A stretch of 64,000 nt of DNA, from positions 1 to 64,000 of the forward strand of contig CAWJNK010000012.1 in NCBI GenBank assembly GCA_963844205.1, read 5' to 3'. A program made the position numbers and the translations under genes. Below the pieces are notes generated by a model. That model did no database searches and was not told where the DNA came from. It saw only the letters and a program-made list of their open reading frames with translations. Source of the DNA: DASSUW01 sp963844205 (lineage in GTDB: Bacteria; Actinomycetota; Thermoleophilia; Solirubrobacterales; Solirubrobacteraceae). Position 1 is the first letter of the stretch. Each line of letters begins with the position of its first letter. Positions 33,116 to 42,169 of this stretch are shown one piece after another.

Positions 33116-35251
33116 CTAAGGACTGTCGGTCTCGGGCGGTCCCTGCGGCTCGGACTCGTACTGCTCGGGGTCGAACTCGGTCCCGCCGCTCGGGTCGCTC
33201 TCCTCGGGCGCGGCCGTCGGTTCGGGCGCGACCGGCGCCGGGTCCGACTCGTCGTCGGACTCGCTGTCGCTGTAGCCCAGCTTGCCGCCGCCGGTGCTCG
33301 CGTACTCGCCGAAGAACGGGGAGGAGTGGAACGGCACCTTGGGCGGCGGGAACGAGCCGCAGAAGTTGCCTTTGACCGACTTCATGTAGGTGCCCCAGAT
33401 CGCGGCCGGGAACGTGCCGCCGTCGACCGGCCCGCCGTAGAACAGCGTCGACATCTCGGTGCGGTCGTTGGGATAGCCGACCCAGACCGCGGTGGCCAGG
33501 CGCGGCGTGAAGCCGGCGAACCAGGCGTCGGTGTTGCGGTCGGTGGTGCCGGTCTTGCCGGCCGCGGGGCAACCGGTGGCGGCGCGCGGGCCGGTGCCGC
33601 TGATGATGTTCTGCTCGAGGATCTGCGTCGCCTCGTACGTCATCCCGTCCTCGAACACCTTCGTGCGCTTGACCTTCCAGCGCCGCGGCAGCTCGGACTT
33701 GCGGCCCGGGAAGGTGACCTTGGTGATCGCTGTCGGGCGGTTGCGGTAGCCGCCGGAGGCGATCGTCGCGTACGCGGTCGCCATCTCGAGCGGCGAGACG
33801 CCCTCCTCGAGGCCGCCGAGCGACTCCGCCGGGTAGCCGTGGACGTGCTCGCGCTTGATCCCCATGTCGACCGCTGTGTCGGCGACGTTCTCGGGCCCGA
33901 GGTCCATCGCGAGCTGGATGAAGACGGAGTTGTCGGATCGGAGCGTCGCCTGCCAGAGGCTCATGTTGCCGCCGCTGGTGCCGCCGTAGGTCTTGATCTC
34001 GAACGGCGGGCCGTAGCGTGGGTCGTTGATGCGGGTCGGCGACACCGACGTGTAGCGCGTCGCGTTCGGGTCCACGCCCTTCCGCAGCGCCGTCATCAGC
34101 GCCATCGGCTTGAACGACGAGCCGGGCTGGCGCTCGCCCTGCGCGGCGAGGTTGAACTTGGAGTCCGCGTAGTCGCCGGAGGACGCCATCGCGAGGATGT
34201 AGCCGTTCTTCGGGTTGATCGTCACGAGCGCCGACGACGGCCCGATGTCGCCGAGCTGGCTGGCGATCGCCTCGCGCGCCTTGCGCTGCATGTCGAGGTT
34301 GATCGTCGTGTGCACGACGAGGCCGCCGAGCTTGACCGTGCGCGGGCCGTACTCCTTGATCAGCTCGTCCTTGACGTAGTCGAAGAAGTAGCTCTCGCGG
34401 CGGCGGCTGAAGTAGTCGGACGGGTTGAGGTCGAGCCCGCGTCGCTTCGCCCGCTGGGCCTGCTGCGCCGTGATCATCCCCAGCTCGGCCATCTTGTCGA
34501 GCACGTCGTTGCGCCGGCGCTTGGCGGCCGGGGCGTTCTTGATCGGCGAGTAGGTCGACGGCGCCTGCGGCAGGCCGGCCAGCAGCGCCGCCTCGCGCAG
34601 GTTGAGCTGCGACGCGCGCTTGTTGAAGTACACCCGCGCGGCCGCCTCGGCGCCGATCGCGGTCTGCCCGCCGACCGTGCCGTACGGCGTCGTGTTGAGG
34701 TACTTGTCGAGGATCCACTCCTTCGAGTGCTCGTTCTCGAGCTCCTCGGCGAGCTTGGCCTCGCGGATCTTGCGCTGGTAGCCGGCCAGGCCCTCGCGCG
34801 TGCGGTCCGCCGTGTAGAGGTTCTTGACGAGCTGCATCGTCAGCGTCGAGCCGCCCTCGACGGTCTCCCGGCTCATGAAGTTCTTGACCGCGGCGCGGAT
34901 GATGCCCTCGTAGTCGACGCCTTGGTGCTTGTAGAAGCGCTCGTCCTCGATCGCGACCGTGGCGTCCTTGAGCACCTGCGGCAGCCGATCGCCCGAGACC
35001 GGGCGGCTCAGGTCGTCCGCGGAGATGAAGCCGAGGCGCGTGCCGTCGGCCGCCAGCACCTCGGTGTTGGAGCCGGGGTCGCGCTCCTTGAGCGTGGTCA
35101 GCGCCGGCGCGGACGCGGCGGTCGAGACCACCCAGCCCACCACCGAGAGCCCCGCGATGCCGACACCGACCAGCACCACCATGATGGCGAGCAGGAACTG
35201 TGACGTGTGGCGACCACGGCGGCGTCGCCTATAGCGTTGCGAGCGGCTCAT
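33116..35251 (-). CDS. class A penicillin-binding protein (transglycosylase/transpeptidase)
   Basis: 711 aa from the ATG at 35251. A basic cytoplasmic tail and one membrane helix (about 20-45) precede the GT51 glycosyltransferase (VAIEDERFYKHQGVDYEGI, then GGSTLTMQLVKNL). The transpeptidase domain has the active Ser in GSSFKPMALM, SDNSV as SxN and AGKTGTTDRNT as KTG. An acidic Pro/Glu-rich tail of about 75 residues ends the protein. It polymerises and cross-links peptidoglycan outside the membrane. Confidence 0.95.
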   Translation of the reverse strand: MSRSQRYRRRRRGRHTSQFLLAIMVVLVGVGIAGLSVVGWVVSTAASAPALTTLKERDPGSNTEVLAADGTRLGFISADDLSRPVSGDRLPQVLKDATVAIEDERFYKHQGVDYEGIIRAAVKNFMSRETVEGGSTLTMQLVKNLYTADRTREGLAGYQRKIREAKLAEELENEHSKEWILDKYLNTTPYGTVGGQTAIGAEAAARVYFNKRASQLNLREAALLAGLPQAPSTYSPIKNAPAAKRRRNDVLDKMAELGMITAQQAQRAKRRGLDLNPSDYFSRRRESYFFDYVKDELIKEYGPRTVKLGGLVVHTTINLDMQRKAREAIASQLGDIGPSSALVTINPKNGYILAMASSGDYADSKFNLAAQGERQPGSSFKPMALMTALRKGVDPNATRYTSVSPTRINDPRYGPPFEIKTYGGTSGGNMSLWQATLRSDNSVFIQLAMDLGPENVADTAVDMGIKREHVHGYPAESLGGLEEGVSPLEMATAYATIASGGYRNRPTAITKVTFPGRKSELPRRWKVKRTKVFEDGMTYEATQILEQNIISGTGPRAATGCPAAGKTGTTDRNTDAWFAGFTPRLATAVWVGYPNDRTEMSTLFYGGPVDGGTFPAAIWGTYMKSVKGNFCGSFPPPKVPFHSSPFFGEYASTGGGKLGYSDSESDDESDPAPVAPEPTAAPEESDPSGGTEFDPEQYESEPQGPPETDSP

Positions 35252-35299
35252 GACAGGGTCGTTCGCGGGGGCGGCGCGAACCACCCAGTGTAGACACCG

Positions 35300-36094
35300 T
35301 CAGCTTCGGCCCGGCCCGCCGAAACCCTCCAGCAATCCCTCCTCGCGCAGGCGCGCGTGGCAGCGCGCGCGCAGGGCGGCCTCGCCGGGGCCGCGCTCGG
35401 GCGGGGACACCGTGCCGCCGCCGACCGCCAGGCGGACGCCCCAGGGCACGGTCTCGGCGATCGCGACGTCGCCCTCGCCGCTCAGGACCTCGACGGCGCG
35501 TGCGGCGTCGGCGCCGGCGGGGATCCACAGGTTCACCTCGACGCCGACCGCGTCGACGGCCAGCGTGTCGTTCTTCATCACGCCGGCCGCGAGCTTCTCG
35601 TTCGGGATCAGCACGCGCTGCTCACCGGCCGTGCGCAGGATCGTGTAGTTGAGCCGCACGTCCTCGACGACGCCGTAGTGGTCCTCGAACGTGACCCAGT
35701 CGCCGACCCGGATCGGCTGGGTGACGGCGAGCATCACACCGGCCACGAAGTTCGCGAGTGTCTGCCGCGCGGCGAAGCCGATGATCGCCGCCGCGACCAC
35801 GCCCGAGGCCAGGATGCTGGCTGCGATCCGGCTGATGCCCGAGAACTGCGACAGCGCGATCGCGAGGCCGATCAGCAGGATCGTGGCGTAGATGAAGCGG
35901 CGCACGAACCGCAGGCGCGTCGCGGTCTCGGGCGAGATGTCGCCGCGCACGAGCGAGCTCGCAAGCCGCTCCCCGCGGCGCTGGAACGCGCGATCGACGA
36001 GGTAGGCGACCGCGAACGCGATCACCATCGTGATCACTGCGGCGATCCACTCGTCGTTCGAACGCCAGAACTCGTCGAGGGTGCCTAGATTCAT
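35300..36094 (-). CDS. MscS-family mechanosensitive channel
   Basis: 264 aa. Three membrane helices (about 17-35, 65-85, 90-120) end in the pore-lining VVAAAIIGFAARQTLANFVAG. The cytoplasmic beta domain begins QPIRVGDWVTFEDHYGVVED and includes LIPNEKL. It releases solutes during osmotic downshift. The next gene is divergent with only three bases between start codons. Confidence 0.9.
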   Translation of the reverse strand: MNLGTLDEFWRSNDEWIAAVITMVIAFAVAYLVDRAFQRRGERLASSLVRGDISPETATRLRFVRRFIYATILLIGLAIALSQFSGISRIAASILASGVVAAAIIGFAARQTLANFVAGVMLAVTQPIRVGDWVTFEDHYGVVEDVRLNYTILRTAGEQRVLIPNEKLAAGVMKNDTLAVDAVGVEVNLWIPAGADAARAVEVLSGEGDVAIAETVPWGVRLAVGGGTVSPPERGPGEAALRARCHARLREEGLLEGFGGPGRS

Positions 36095-36097
36095 GGG

Positions 36098-36949
36098 ATG
36101 GCGGAGAATGACATCCCCGCGCCGACATCCGGTCGGCGCCCTGACGGGGACGGCGGCCGTCCGGGCCGCCGATTACGAGCTGTCCTCCTCGATGCCCTCG
36201 GCACGCTGCTCCACTTCGAGCCGCCCGCGCCGCGGCTGCGCGACGAGCTGCGCGAGCGGCTCGGGGTCGAGGTCCCGCTCGGGACCGCCGAGGCGGCGAT
36301 CAAGGCCGAGATCGCCTACTACCGCGCGCATCTGCACGAAGGCCGGGACGCCGCGTCGGTGGACGCCCTCCGGCGCGCGGCCGCCGAGGCGATGCGCCCC
36401 GTGCTCGGCATCGACGGCGACCTCACCGGCGCGCTGCTCGCCTCGCTGCGCTTCCGCGCCTATCCCGACGCGGCGCCGGCGCTGCTGGCGCTTCGCGAGC
36501 GCGGCCTGTCGCTCGTGGTGGTGTCCAACTGGGACCACTCCCTGCACGAGCGGCTCGCGGAGACCGGCCTGACGCCGCTCCTCGACGGCGCCGTGGCGTC
36601 CGCCGAGTTCGGCCGCGCCAAGCCCGATCGCGCCATCTTCGAGCATGCGCTGCGACTCGCCGGCGCGGAGCCCGCCGGCGCGCTGCACGCCGGCGACGCG
36701 CCGAGGGAGGACGTGGAGGGCGCGCTCGCGGCCGGGCTGCGAGCGGTGCTCGTGGCGCGCGACGGACCGGCGGCCGCTCCCCCCGGCGTGCCGGTGATTC
36801 GCACGGATCACCGGCCCGTGGCTGCGGTCGCTCCCCCCGGCGTGCCGGTGATTCGCACGGATCACCGGCCCGTGGCTGCGGTCGCTCCTCCCGGCGTGCC
36901 GGTGATTCGCACGCTCGCCGAGCTTCCGGCGCTGTGTCATTACGCTTGA
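36098..36949 (+). CDS. HAD-superfamily hydrolase with tandemly expanded tail
   Basis: 283 aa. Motif I is VLLDALGTLLHF (nucleophile Asp, second position not Asp, as in haloacid dehalogenases); motif II VVVSNWDHSL; motif III FGRAKPDRAIF; motif IV HAGDAPREDVEGALAAGL. The cap lies at about 45-110. The tail repeats an 18-residue unit (PPGVPVIRTDHRPVAAVA) so that the normal ending PPGVPVIRTLAELPAL is preceded by two extra copies. The substrate is unknown; it is not OtsB by motif. Confidence 0.85.
   Translation: MAENDIPAPTSGRRPDGDGGRPGRRLRAVLLDALGTLLHFEPPAPRLRDELRERLGVEVPLGTAEAAIKAEIAYYRAHLHEGRDAASVDALRRAAAEAMRPVLGIDGDLTGALLASLRFRAYPDAAPALLALRERGLSLVVVSNWDHSLHERLAETGLTPLLDGAVASAEFGRAKPDRAIFEHALRLAGAEPAGALHAGDAPREDVEGALAAGLRAVLVARDGPAAAPPGVPVIRTDHRPVAAVAPPGVPVIRTDHRPVAAVAPPGVPVIRTLAELPALCHYA
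36776..36913 (+). repeat. 54-bp tandem repeat in the HAD gene
   Basis: GCTCC(C/T)CCCGGCGTGCC begins at 36776, 36830 and 36884. The period is 54 bp, keeps frame and is almost identical between copies, so the duplication is recent. Confidence 0.9.
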
Positions 36950-36957
36950 GAGAGCAG

Positions 36958-37866
36958 ATGACGAGCGTCCCGCCCTCCTTCCAGCACCCCGGGTCGCCGC
37001 CGCTGCGACCCGAGCTGCCGGAGGGTGCGGCGCCGCCGGAGCGCCCGCCCGCCGACGGGCTGCCGCCTGTCGGCGTGCCGGTGTGGGCGCCGTTTCTCGT
37101 TGTACTGGCTGCGTTCGTGGCCGTGCTCGTCGTGCAGATCGTCGCGGCCGTCGTCGTCGAGGCAACGGGCGGTGACGTCGAGAGCCTGACCGACTCGGAC
37201 GCGGCGACGATCAGCTTCACGGTGGTGCTGGACGCCGCGCTGATCGCCTGCACGGTGGGGGTCGCGGGATGGCTGGCGACCGTCCGCCCGACGCCGGCCA
37301 CGTTCGGCTTCCGGAGGCCGCGCTGGGGGTCCGCGCTCGGCTGGACGCTCGCGGCCTACGCCGCGTTCTGGGTCGGCGCGGTCGTCGTCGGGCTCGCCTT
37401 CGGCCAGCCCGAGGAGCAGGACATCGTCACCGACCTCAAGGCCGAGGAATCGGCGGTGGTCCTGGTCGCGTTCGGGGCGATGACCTGCTTCGTCGCGCCG
37501 CTGGCCGAGGAGTTCTTCTTCCGCGGCTTCCTGTTCCGCGTCCTGCACGAGCGGATCGGGGCCCTGGCGGGGGTGGTGATCACCGGCGCGGCGTTCGGGC
37601 TCGTCCACCTGCCGAGCGGCGACTGGATCGGCACGATCATCCTGAGCCTGTTCGGAATGACGCTGTGCGTGCTGTTTCTTCGCACGTCGTCGTTGCTTCC
37701 GTGCATCATGTTGCACGCGTTTCATAACTCGATCTCGTTCGGCTTCACGAAGGAGCTGCCCTGGTGGGGATTCCTGCTGTTGATCGCCGGGAGCGTCACG
37801 ACGACGCTCGCCATCGCCCTGCTGGTCACGCGCGCCGGCGAGCGCGCCACGCCCGTGCCGGCCTAG
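36958..37866 (+). CDS. CPBP-family intramembrane metalloprotease
   Basis: 302 aa from the ATG at 36958, nine bases after the previous stop. A Pro-rich cytoplasmic N-terminus precedes about eight membrane helices. The Abi/CPBP motifs are LAEEFFFRGFLFRV (EExxxR), FGLVHLPSG and LHAFHNSISF. Family members process prenylated or other membrane substrates; some confer bacteriocin immunity. The substrate is unknown. Confidence 0.88.
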   Translation: MTSVPPSFQHPGSPPLRPELPEGAAPPERPPADGLPPVGVPVWAPFLVVLAAFVAVLVVQIVAAVVVEATGGDVESLTDSDAATISFTVVLDAALIACTVGVAGWLATVRPTPATFGFRRPRWGSALGWTLAAYAAFWVGAVVVGLAFGQPEEQDIVTDLKAEESAVVLVAFGAMTCFVAPLAEEFFFRGFLFRVLHERIGALAGVVITGAAFGLVHLPSGDWIGTIILSLFGMTLCVLFLRTSSLLPCIMLHAFHNSISFGFTKELPWWGFLLLIAGSVTTTLAIALLVTRAGERATPVPA

Positions 37867-38834
37867 CCGTCACGATCGGTGTTGCGCTGCTGCTGCCCGC
37901 GGCCGCGGCGGCGCAGGACCCGCCGCCCGCGACGCCGACTCCGGAGCCGACGCCGGCCCCGGTCCAGGGCACGCTGAAGCTCACGGCGCAGAAGGTGCAC
38001 CGCGACGGCGAGCGCCGCGTCGCGCTCACGCGCACCGCCTGGCGTGTTCGCGGAGTCCTGCGCCCGTACGTCGCGGGCCAGACCGTCGTCGTGCGCTTCT
38101 TCCGCAACGGCCGCAATGTCCACGAGCAGACCGAGCAGCTGCAGCCGAACTCGACCGGCACCGCCGGCGAGTTCCTCACCCCGTTCCGCACGCCGAGGGC
38201 GGGCCGCGTGGTGGTCAGCGCCGTTCACCTCGCCACCCCGGAGCTCGACACCGCGCGCAGCGAGAAGGTGCGCGTGAACGTCATGAAGCCGGTCCTCGGC
38301 GGCACGATGACGCGACTGTTCCAGAAGGGCCTCGCCAAGCTGCACTACGCGGTGTCGCGGACGGGGGTGTTCGACGACCCGACGGCGCGGGCGGTGATGG
38401 CCTACCGCAAGGTCAACGGCCTGGCGCGGACGTACTCGCCGTCGGAGGCGATCGTGCGCCGCGTGCTCGCCGGCAAGGGCGCGTTCAGGCCCAAGTACCC
38501 GGGCGAGGGGCGCCACGTCGAGGCCGACCTCTCGCGCCAGGTGCTGGCGCTAATGAACCGGCGCGGGAAGGTCTACCGCGTCTACCACACGTCGACGGGC
38601 GCGCCCGCGACCCCGACCGTGATCGGCCGCTTCAGCGTCTACCGCAAGTCGGCGGGGACCAACGCCAAGGGCATGGTCCACTCGAGCTACTTCATCGGCG
38701 GGTACGCGATCCACGGCTACCCGTCGGTCCCGCCCTACAACGCCAGCCACGGCTGCCTGCGCGTGCCGATCCCGAACGCGTGGTCGATCTACAGCTGGGT
38801 GCGGATGGGCACCGTCGTGCGCGTGTACTCGTAG
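37764..38834 (+). CDS. secreted L,D-transpeptidase with peptidoglycan-binding segment
   Basis: 356 aa if the GTG at 37764 is used; this overlaps the CPBP gene by 103 bases because no other start is available before the signal sequence (LAVTIGVALLLPAAAAAQ, about 34-52), leaving a long Arg-rich n-region. After a Pro/Thr linker come a beta domain, a peptidoglycan-binding-like segment (LFQKGLAKLHYAVSRTGVFD) and the YkuD domain with HGYPSVPPYNASHGCLRVP, including the catalytic Cys. It cross-links peptidoglycan through meso-DAP or modifies it. The 3' end overlaps the convergent ligase gene by 46 bases. Confidence 0.88.
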   Translation: MGIPAVDRRERHDDARHRPAGHARRRARHARAGLAVTIGVALLLPAAAAAQDPPPATPTPEPTPAPVQGTLKLTAQKVHRDGERRVALTRTAWRVRGVLRPYVAGQTVVVRFFRNGRNVHEQTEQLQPNSTGTAGEFLTPFRTPRAGRVVVSAVHLATPELDTARSEKVRVNVMKPVLGGTMTRLFQKGLAKLHYAVSRTGVFDDPTARAVMAYRKVNGLARTYSPSEAIVRRVLAGKGAFRPKYPGEGRHVEADLSRQVLALMNRRGKVYRVYHTSTGAPATPTVIGRFSVYRKSAGTNAKGMVHSSYFIGGYAIHGYPSVPPYNASHGCLRVPIPNAWSIYSWVRMGTVVRVYS

Positions 38835-39892
38835 AGCGGCTCGGCGGTCTCGCGCACGAGCCGCCCGAGCACCGCGGGCATCCCGCCGACCGCGTGCGCA
38901 TGGCGCATGCGGTCGGCGCCGTTGCCCTCGAGCAGGATGCGCTCGACCCCGTCGAGCGCATCGCCGCGGGCGTAGGAGCGGGCGAGGGCGAGGACGCCGG
39001 CGGCCACGTCACGGACCGGCCGCAGGGCGCCGCCCGACCAGATCGTGGCGTCCAGGCCGTCGCGGCCGGCGCGGAAGGAGGACTCGGTGAGCGCCTCCGC
39101 GGGCTCGACGGCGCCGTGTCCCTCGGCGCACGCGATCGCGAGCGCGTGGACGAGCTCGGCGAGCCCGGCGACCGACTCCAAGCGCGACTGCGCGTCCATC
39201 GCCCGCACCTCGACGGTGCCGAGCCGCGGGTGCGGGCGGATGTCCCACCACAGGTACGTGTAGTCGGGCAGCGCGCCGGCCGCCACCCAGGCGTCGACGG
39301 CCTCGCAGTAGTCGTCCCAGCCCGCGAACGCCCGCGGGATCGCAGCGCGCGGGAAGCCACGGAAGAGCTGGGCGCGGGCGGTGGCGAAGCCGGAGTCGCG
39401 GCCGTGCCAGAACGGCGAGTGCGCGGCGAGCGCCTGGAGCAGCGGGAGGTGGCTGCGGAGGCGGTTGTAGGTCGCGATCGCGGTCTCGGGGTCGGGCATC
39501 CCGACGTGGACGTGCAGCGCGCACGTCGGCGTGCGCTCGATCAGGCCGCGCATCGTGTCGTGGATGTGGTCGTAGCGCGGGTGGCGCACGTGGGCGGCCT
39601 CGCCGAAGGCGGCGGTCGGGTGCACGCCCGCGCCGACGAGCGTGGCGCCGGCGTCGCGCATCGCGTCCCGGAGCCGCTCGAGCTCGGCGGCGGCGTCGGC
39701 CGCCGTCGCGCACACCGATGAAGCGCCTTCGACCGTCGCCTCGTAGACGTCGGGCTTGACGTGGGCCGACCCGACGCGGTCGACGAGCTCGCCGGCGAAG
39801 TGGTCCAGGCCGTGCGGCGGCATCTCCGCCACGAGCAGGAGTTCCTCCTCGACCCCGAGGGGCAGGGTCGCCGAGCCGAAGGCGTGCTCCAC
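38789..39892 (-). CDS. GCS2-type glutamate-cysteine ligase family protein
   Basis: 367 aa from a GTG. The YbdK/EgtA-like fold begins LGVEEELLLVAE, with VHVHVGMPDPETAI (CALHVHVG), WWDIRPHPRLGTVEVRAMD and the C-terminal region. Such enzymes form gamma-glutamyl bonds with cysteine or an amine using ATP. Without neighbouring thiol genes the partner amine cannot be named. Confidence 0.88.
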   Translation of the reverse strand: MEHAFGSATLPLGVEEELLLVAEMPPHGLDHFAGELVDRVGSAHVKPDVYEATVEGASSVCATAADAAAELERLRDAMRDAGATLVGAGVHPTAAFGEAAHVRHPRYDHIHDTMRGLIERTPTCALHVHVGMPDPETAIATYNRLRSHLPLLQALAAHSPFWHGRDSGFATARAQLFRGFPRAAIPRAFAGWDDYCEAVDAWVAAGALPDYTYLWWDIRPHPRLGTVEVRAMDAQSRLESVAGLAELVHALAIACAEGHGAVEPAEALTESSFRAGRDGLDATIWSGGALRPVRDVAAGVLALARSYARGDALDGVERILLEGNGADRMRHAHAVGGMPAVLGRLVRETAEPLYEYTRTTVPIRTQL

Positions 39893-39899
39893 GCCAGCG

Positions 39900-39905
39900 A
39901 GTCTA
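39900..39905 (-). promoter_or_regulatory. TANNNT -10 box of the ligase gene
   Basis: On the minus strand TAGACT ends seven bases before the GTG at 39892. It lies back to back with the pyrE box in a 49-base divergent spacer. Confidence 0.45.
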
Positions 39906-39926
39906 CGGACCGTCGGCGCCCGGCCC

Positions 39927-39932
39927 TAGCAT
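39927..39932 (+). promoter_or_regulatory. TANNNT -10 box of pyrE
   Basis: TAGCAT ends nine bases before the ATG at 39942, with no ribosome binding site between. Confidence 0.5.
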
Positions 39933-39941
39933 CACCCCGCG

Positions 39942-40493
39942 ATGGCGGCCCGGGACACCCTGATCGAGGAGCTGCGCCGGCACGCGCTGGTGATCGGCGA
40001 GGTGGTCTTGACGTCGGGCGCGACCGCGCAGTACTACGTCGACGCCAAGCGCGCGATCCTGCGCCCGGCGGGGTTCGGCGCGCTCGCCGAGCTAGTCGCC
40101 GGGTACGCCCGTGAGTGGGAGGCGACCGCGGTGGGCGGGCTGACCATGGGGGCCGACGCGCCGGCCTGCGCGGCGCTGGCGGGCGGCGCCGACGTCAAGG
40201 CGTTCTTCGTCCGCAAGGAGACCAAGGCGCACGGGCTTCAGCGCCGGGTCGAGGGTCCGCCGCTCGGGCCGGGCGAGCGGTGCCTGATCGTCGAGGACGT
40301 GGTGACGACCGGCGGCTCGACCGTCCAGGCGATCGAGGCCGTGCGCGCGGAGGGCCACGAAGTCTGCGGAGTGGTCGCGGTCCTCGACCGCCTGGCGGGC
40401 GGCGCCGAAGCGATCGCGCGCGCGGCCGGCGGCGCGCCGTACGCGGCGCTGGCCACGATCGACGACGTCTATCCGGACCGGCCGGACCGCTAG
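39942..40493 (+). CDS. pyrE: orotate phosphoribosyltransferase
   Basis: 183 aa. It transfers ribose phosphate from PRPP to orotate in pyrimidine synthesis. The PRPP loop is CLIVEDVVTTGGSTVQAIEA; FFVRKETKAHGLQRRVEG is the flexible loop with catalytic Lys residues; VLTSGATAQYYVDAKRAIL is the N-terminal orotate-side motif. It is a single gene, convergent with a ROK regulator seven bases later. Confidence 0.93.
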   Translation: MAARDTLIEELRRHALVIGEVVLTSGATAQYYVDAKRAILRPAGFGALAELVAGYAREWEATAVGGLTMGADAPACAALAGGADVKAFFVRKETKAHGLQRRVEGPPLGPGERCLIVEDVVTTGGSTVQAIEAVRAEGHEVCGVVAVLDRLAGGAEAIARAAGGAPYAALATIDDVYPDRPDR

Positions 40494-40500
40494 GCCGACG

Positions 40501-41685
40501 TTAGGCGCTTGCGGCGATCGCCTGGTCGACGGCGTCGGGCGAGAGGACGGCCTCGGTGACCATCACCGCGGCGCCGAGGATGCCGGCGCGGTCGTCGAGC
40601 GTCGAGCGTGCGATGCGGATCGAGCGGGTCGCGAGTGCGGTCGAGCGCCGGTAGACGACCTCGCGCACGCCGGCCAGGAGATGCTCGTCGGCGTGCGCCA
40701 TGTCCCCGCCGATGACGATGACGCCGGGGTTGAAGAAGTTCACGGCGGTGGCCAGGACGCCGCCGAGCTCGCGGCCGGACTGGCGCACGAGGCGCATCGC
40801 CTCCGGCCGGCCGTCGCGGACGTGGCGCACCACGTCGCGGCTGTTGTCGGCCTGCACGCCGAGCGCGGACAGGCGCGAGGCCATGGCCCCGCCGCCGGCG
40901 ATCGCCTCGAGGCAGCCGATGTTGCCGCAGCGGCAGATGACGTCGTCGTGGTCGGGCACGTGGATGTGGCCGATGTCCCCGGCCGCGCCCTGCGCGCCGC
41001 GGTGGATGCGCCCGTCGGTGATGACGCCGCAGCCGATGCCGGTGCCGACCTTCACGAACAGGAGGTGGTCGGTGTCACGCCAGCGCGACCAGTACTCCCC
41101 GAGCGCCATGATGTTCACGTCGTTGTCCACCAACACGGGGGCGCCGTAGCGCTCGCGCAGATGCGCGGCCACGCCGTAGCCGTCCCAGCCGGGCATGATC
41201 GGCGGCGCCACCGGCGTGCCGGTGACGAACTCGACCGGTCCCGGAACGCCGACGCCGACGCCCTGGACGTCTTCGCGGTCGCGGCCGGACTCCTTGAGCA
41301 GGCCGTCGAGCGCCTCCTCGAGCCAGGCGAGGACGACCTCCGGCCCCTGCGCGATCGGGATGTCCTCCCTCGTCTCGGCGAGCACGTCGCCGTCCAGGTC
41401 CGTCACCGCGACGCGCGAGTGGGTGGCGCCGAGGTCCGCCGCCAGCACGACGCCCGCGTCGCGGTTGAACGCGAACGTCCGGGGCGGGCGACCGCCGCGC
41501 GAGGCGCCCGGCTCCGCGGGCACGACGAGCTGGCGCGAGAGCAGCGCGTCCACGCGCTGGGCGACGGTCGAGCGCGAGAGGCCCGTGAGCTCGACGAGCT
41601 CGGCGTGGGTGCGCGCGCGGCCGTCGCGGATCAGCCGCAGCATCGCTCCTGCGCCGCTCGGAGACGTTCCTGCAAAGCCGGCCAT
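40501..41685 (-). CDS. ROK-family transcriptional regulator/sugar kinase-like
   Basis: 394 aa. An N-terminal winged HTH (THAELVELTGLSRSTVAQRV, about 27-46) precedes the ROK domain with ATP motif ADLGATHSRVAVTDLDGD, the GTGIGCG loop and the zinc signature CRCGNIGCLEAIAGG. This is the NagC/XylR arrangement, a sugar-responsive repressor. No sugar operon is adjacent, so targets are likely elsewhere. Confidence 0.9.
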   Translation of the reverse strand: MAGFAGTSPSGAGAMLRLIRDGRARTHAELVELTGLSRSTVAQRVDALLSRQLVVPAEPGASRGGRPPRTFAFNRDAGVVLAADLGATHSRVAVTDLDGDVLAETREDIPIAQGPEVVLAWLEEALDGLLKESGRDREDVQGVGVGVPGPVEFVTGTPVAPPIMPGWDGYGVAAHLRERYGAPVLVDNDVNIMALGEYWSRWRDTDHLLFVKVGTGIGCGVITDGRIHRGAQGAAGDIGHIHVPDHDDVICRCGNIGCLEAIAGGGAMASRLSALGVQADNSRDVVRHVRDGRPEAMRLVRQSGRELGGVLATAVNFFNPGVIVIGGDMAHADEHLLAGVREVVYRRSTALATRSIRIARSTLDDRAGILGAAVMVTEAVLSPDAVDQAIAASA

Positions 41686-41788
41686 GATTTGCTCAGTCTG
41701 CCAGAGCGGCCCGACGCGGGTTCCACATTTCCGCCCGCGAACGGCCGTCGGGCCGACCGAGCGTCGACGACGCGGCCCTAGCGGCCAG

Positions 41789-42169
41789 TCATCCTGCGGG
41801 CTGGAACAGCTCGATCGGGTTGCCGGAGGGGTCTTCGAGCAGGATCTGTTGGCCGCCAGGTCCGGTGACGATGTCGTTGCGGAACTTCACGCCTGCGGAG
41901 CGCAGCCGTTCGACCTCGGCGGCGATGTCCTCGACGAGGAAGTGGATGCGGTTCCAGCCTCCCGGTCCGGGCGTCCGGCCGTCCGGCATCGGCCGCCCGG
42001 CGGAGCTCGTCGGGCCGCTGAGCAGCAGCCGCAGGTTGCCGCGGACGACGTCGGCGAACGCGGGAGCGAAGTTGGTGCGCACGCTGAAGCCGAAGTGGGT
42101 GGTGTAGAAGGCGACGGCGTCCTCGACGTCGTCGACCATGTAGCGGACGTGAACGAGCTCGTCAGGCAC
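41789..42169 (-). CDS. VOC/glyoxalase-like protein
   Basis: 126 aa, two beta-alpha-beta-beta-beta units: VRYMVDDVEDAVAFYTTHFG and IHFLVEDIAAEVERLRSAG, ending LLEDPSGNPIELFQ. Metal ligands are only partly conserved. It contains no cysteine, so it is not an ArsI-type C-As lyase despite overlapping the arsenate-reductase fusion by eight bases. The substrate is unknown. Confidence 0.87.
   Translation of the reverse strand: MPDELVHVRYMVDDVEDAVAFYTTHFGFSVRTNFAPAFADVVRGNLRLLLSGPTSSAGRPMPDGRTPGPGGWNRIHFLVEDIAAEVERLRSAGVKFRNDIVTGPGGQQILLEDPSGNPIELFQPAG

Noticed and set aside
36098..36949. OtsB trehalose-phosphate phosphatase
   Set aside because: The HAD motif I is DALGTL of the haloacid-dehalogenase type, not DxDGTL, and the cap differs.
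41789..42169. ArsI-type C-As lyase
   Set aside because: The VOC protein contains no cysteine, while ArsI needs a vicinal cysteine pair.
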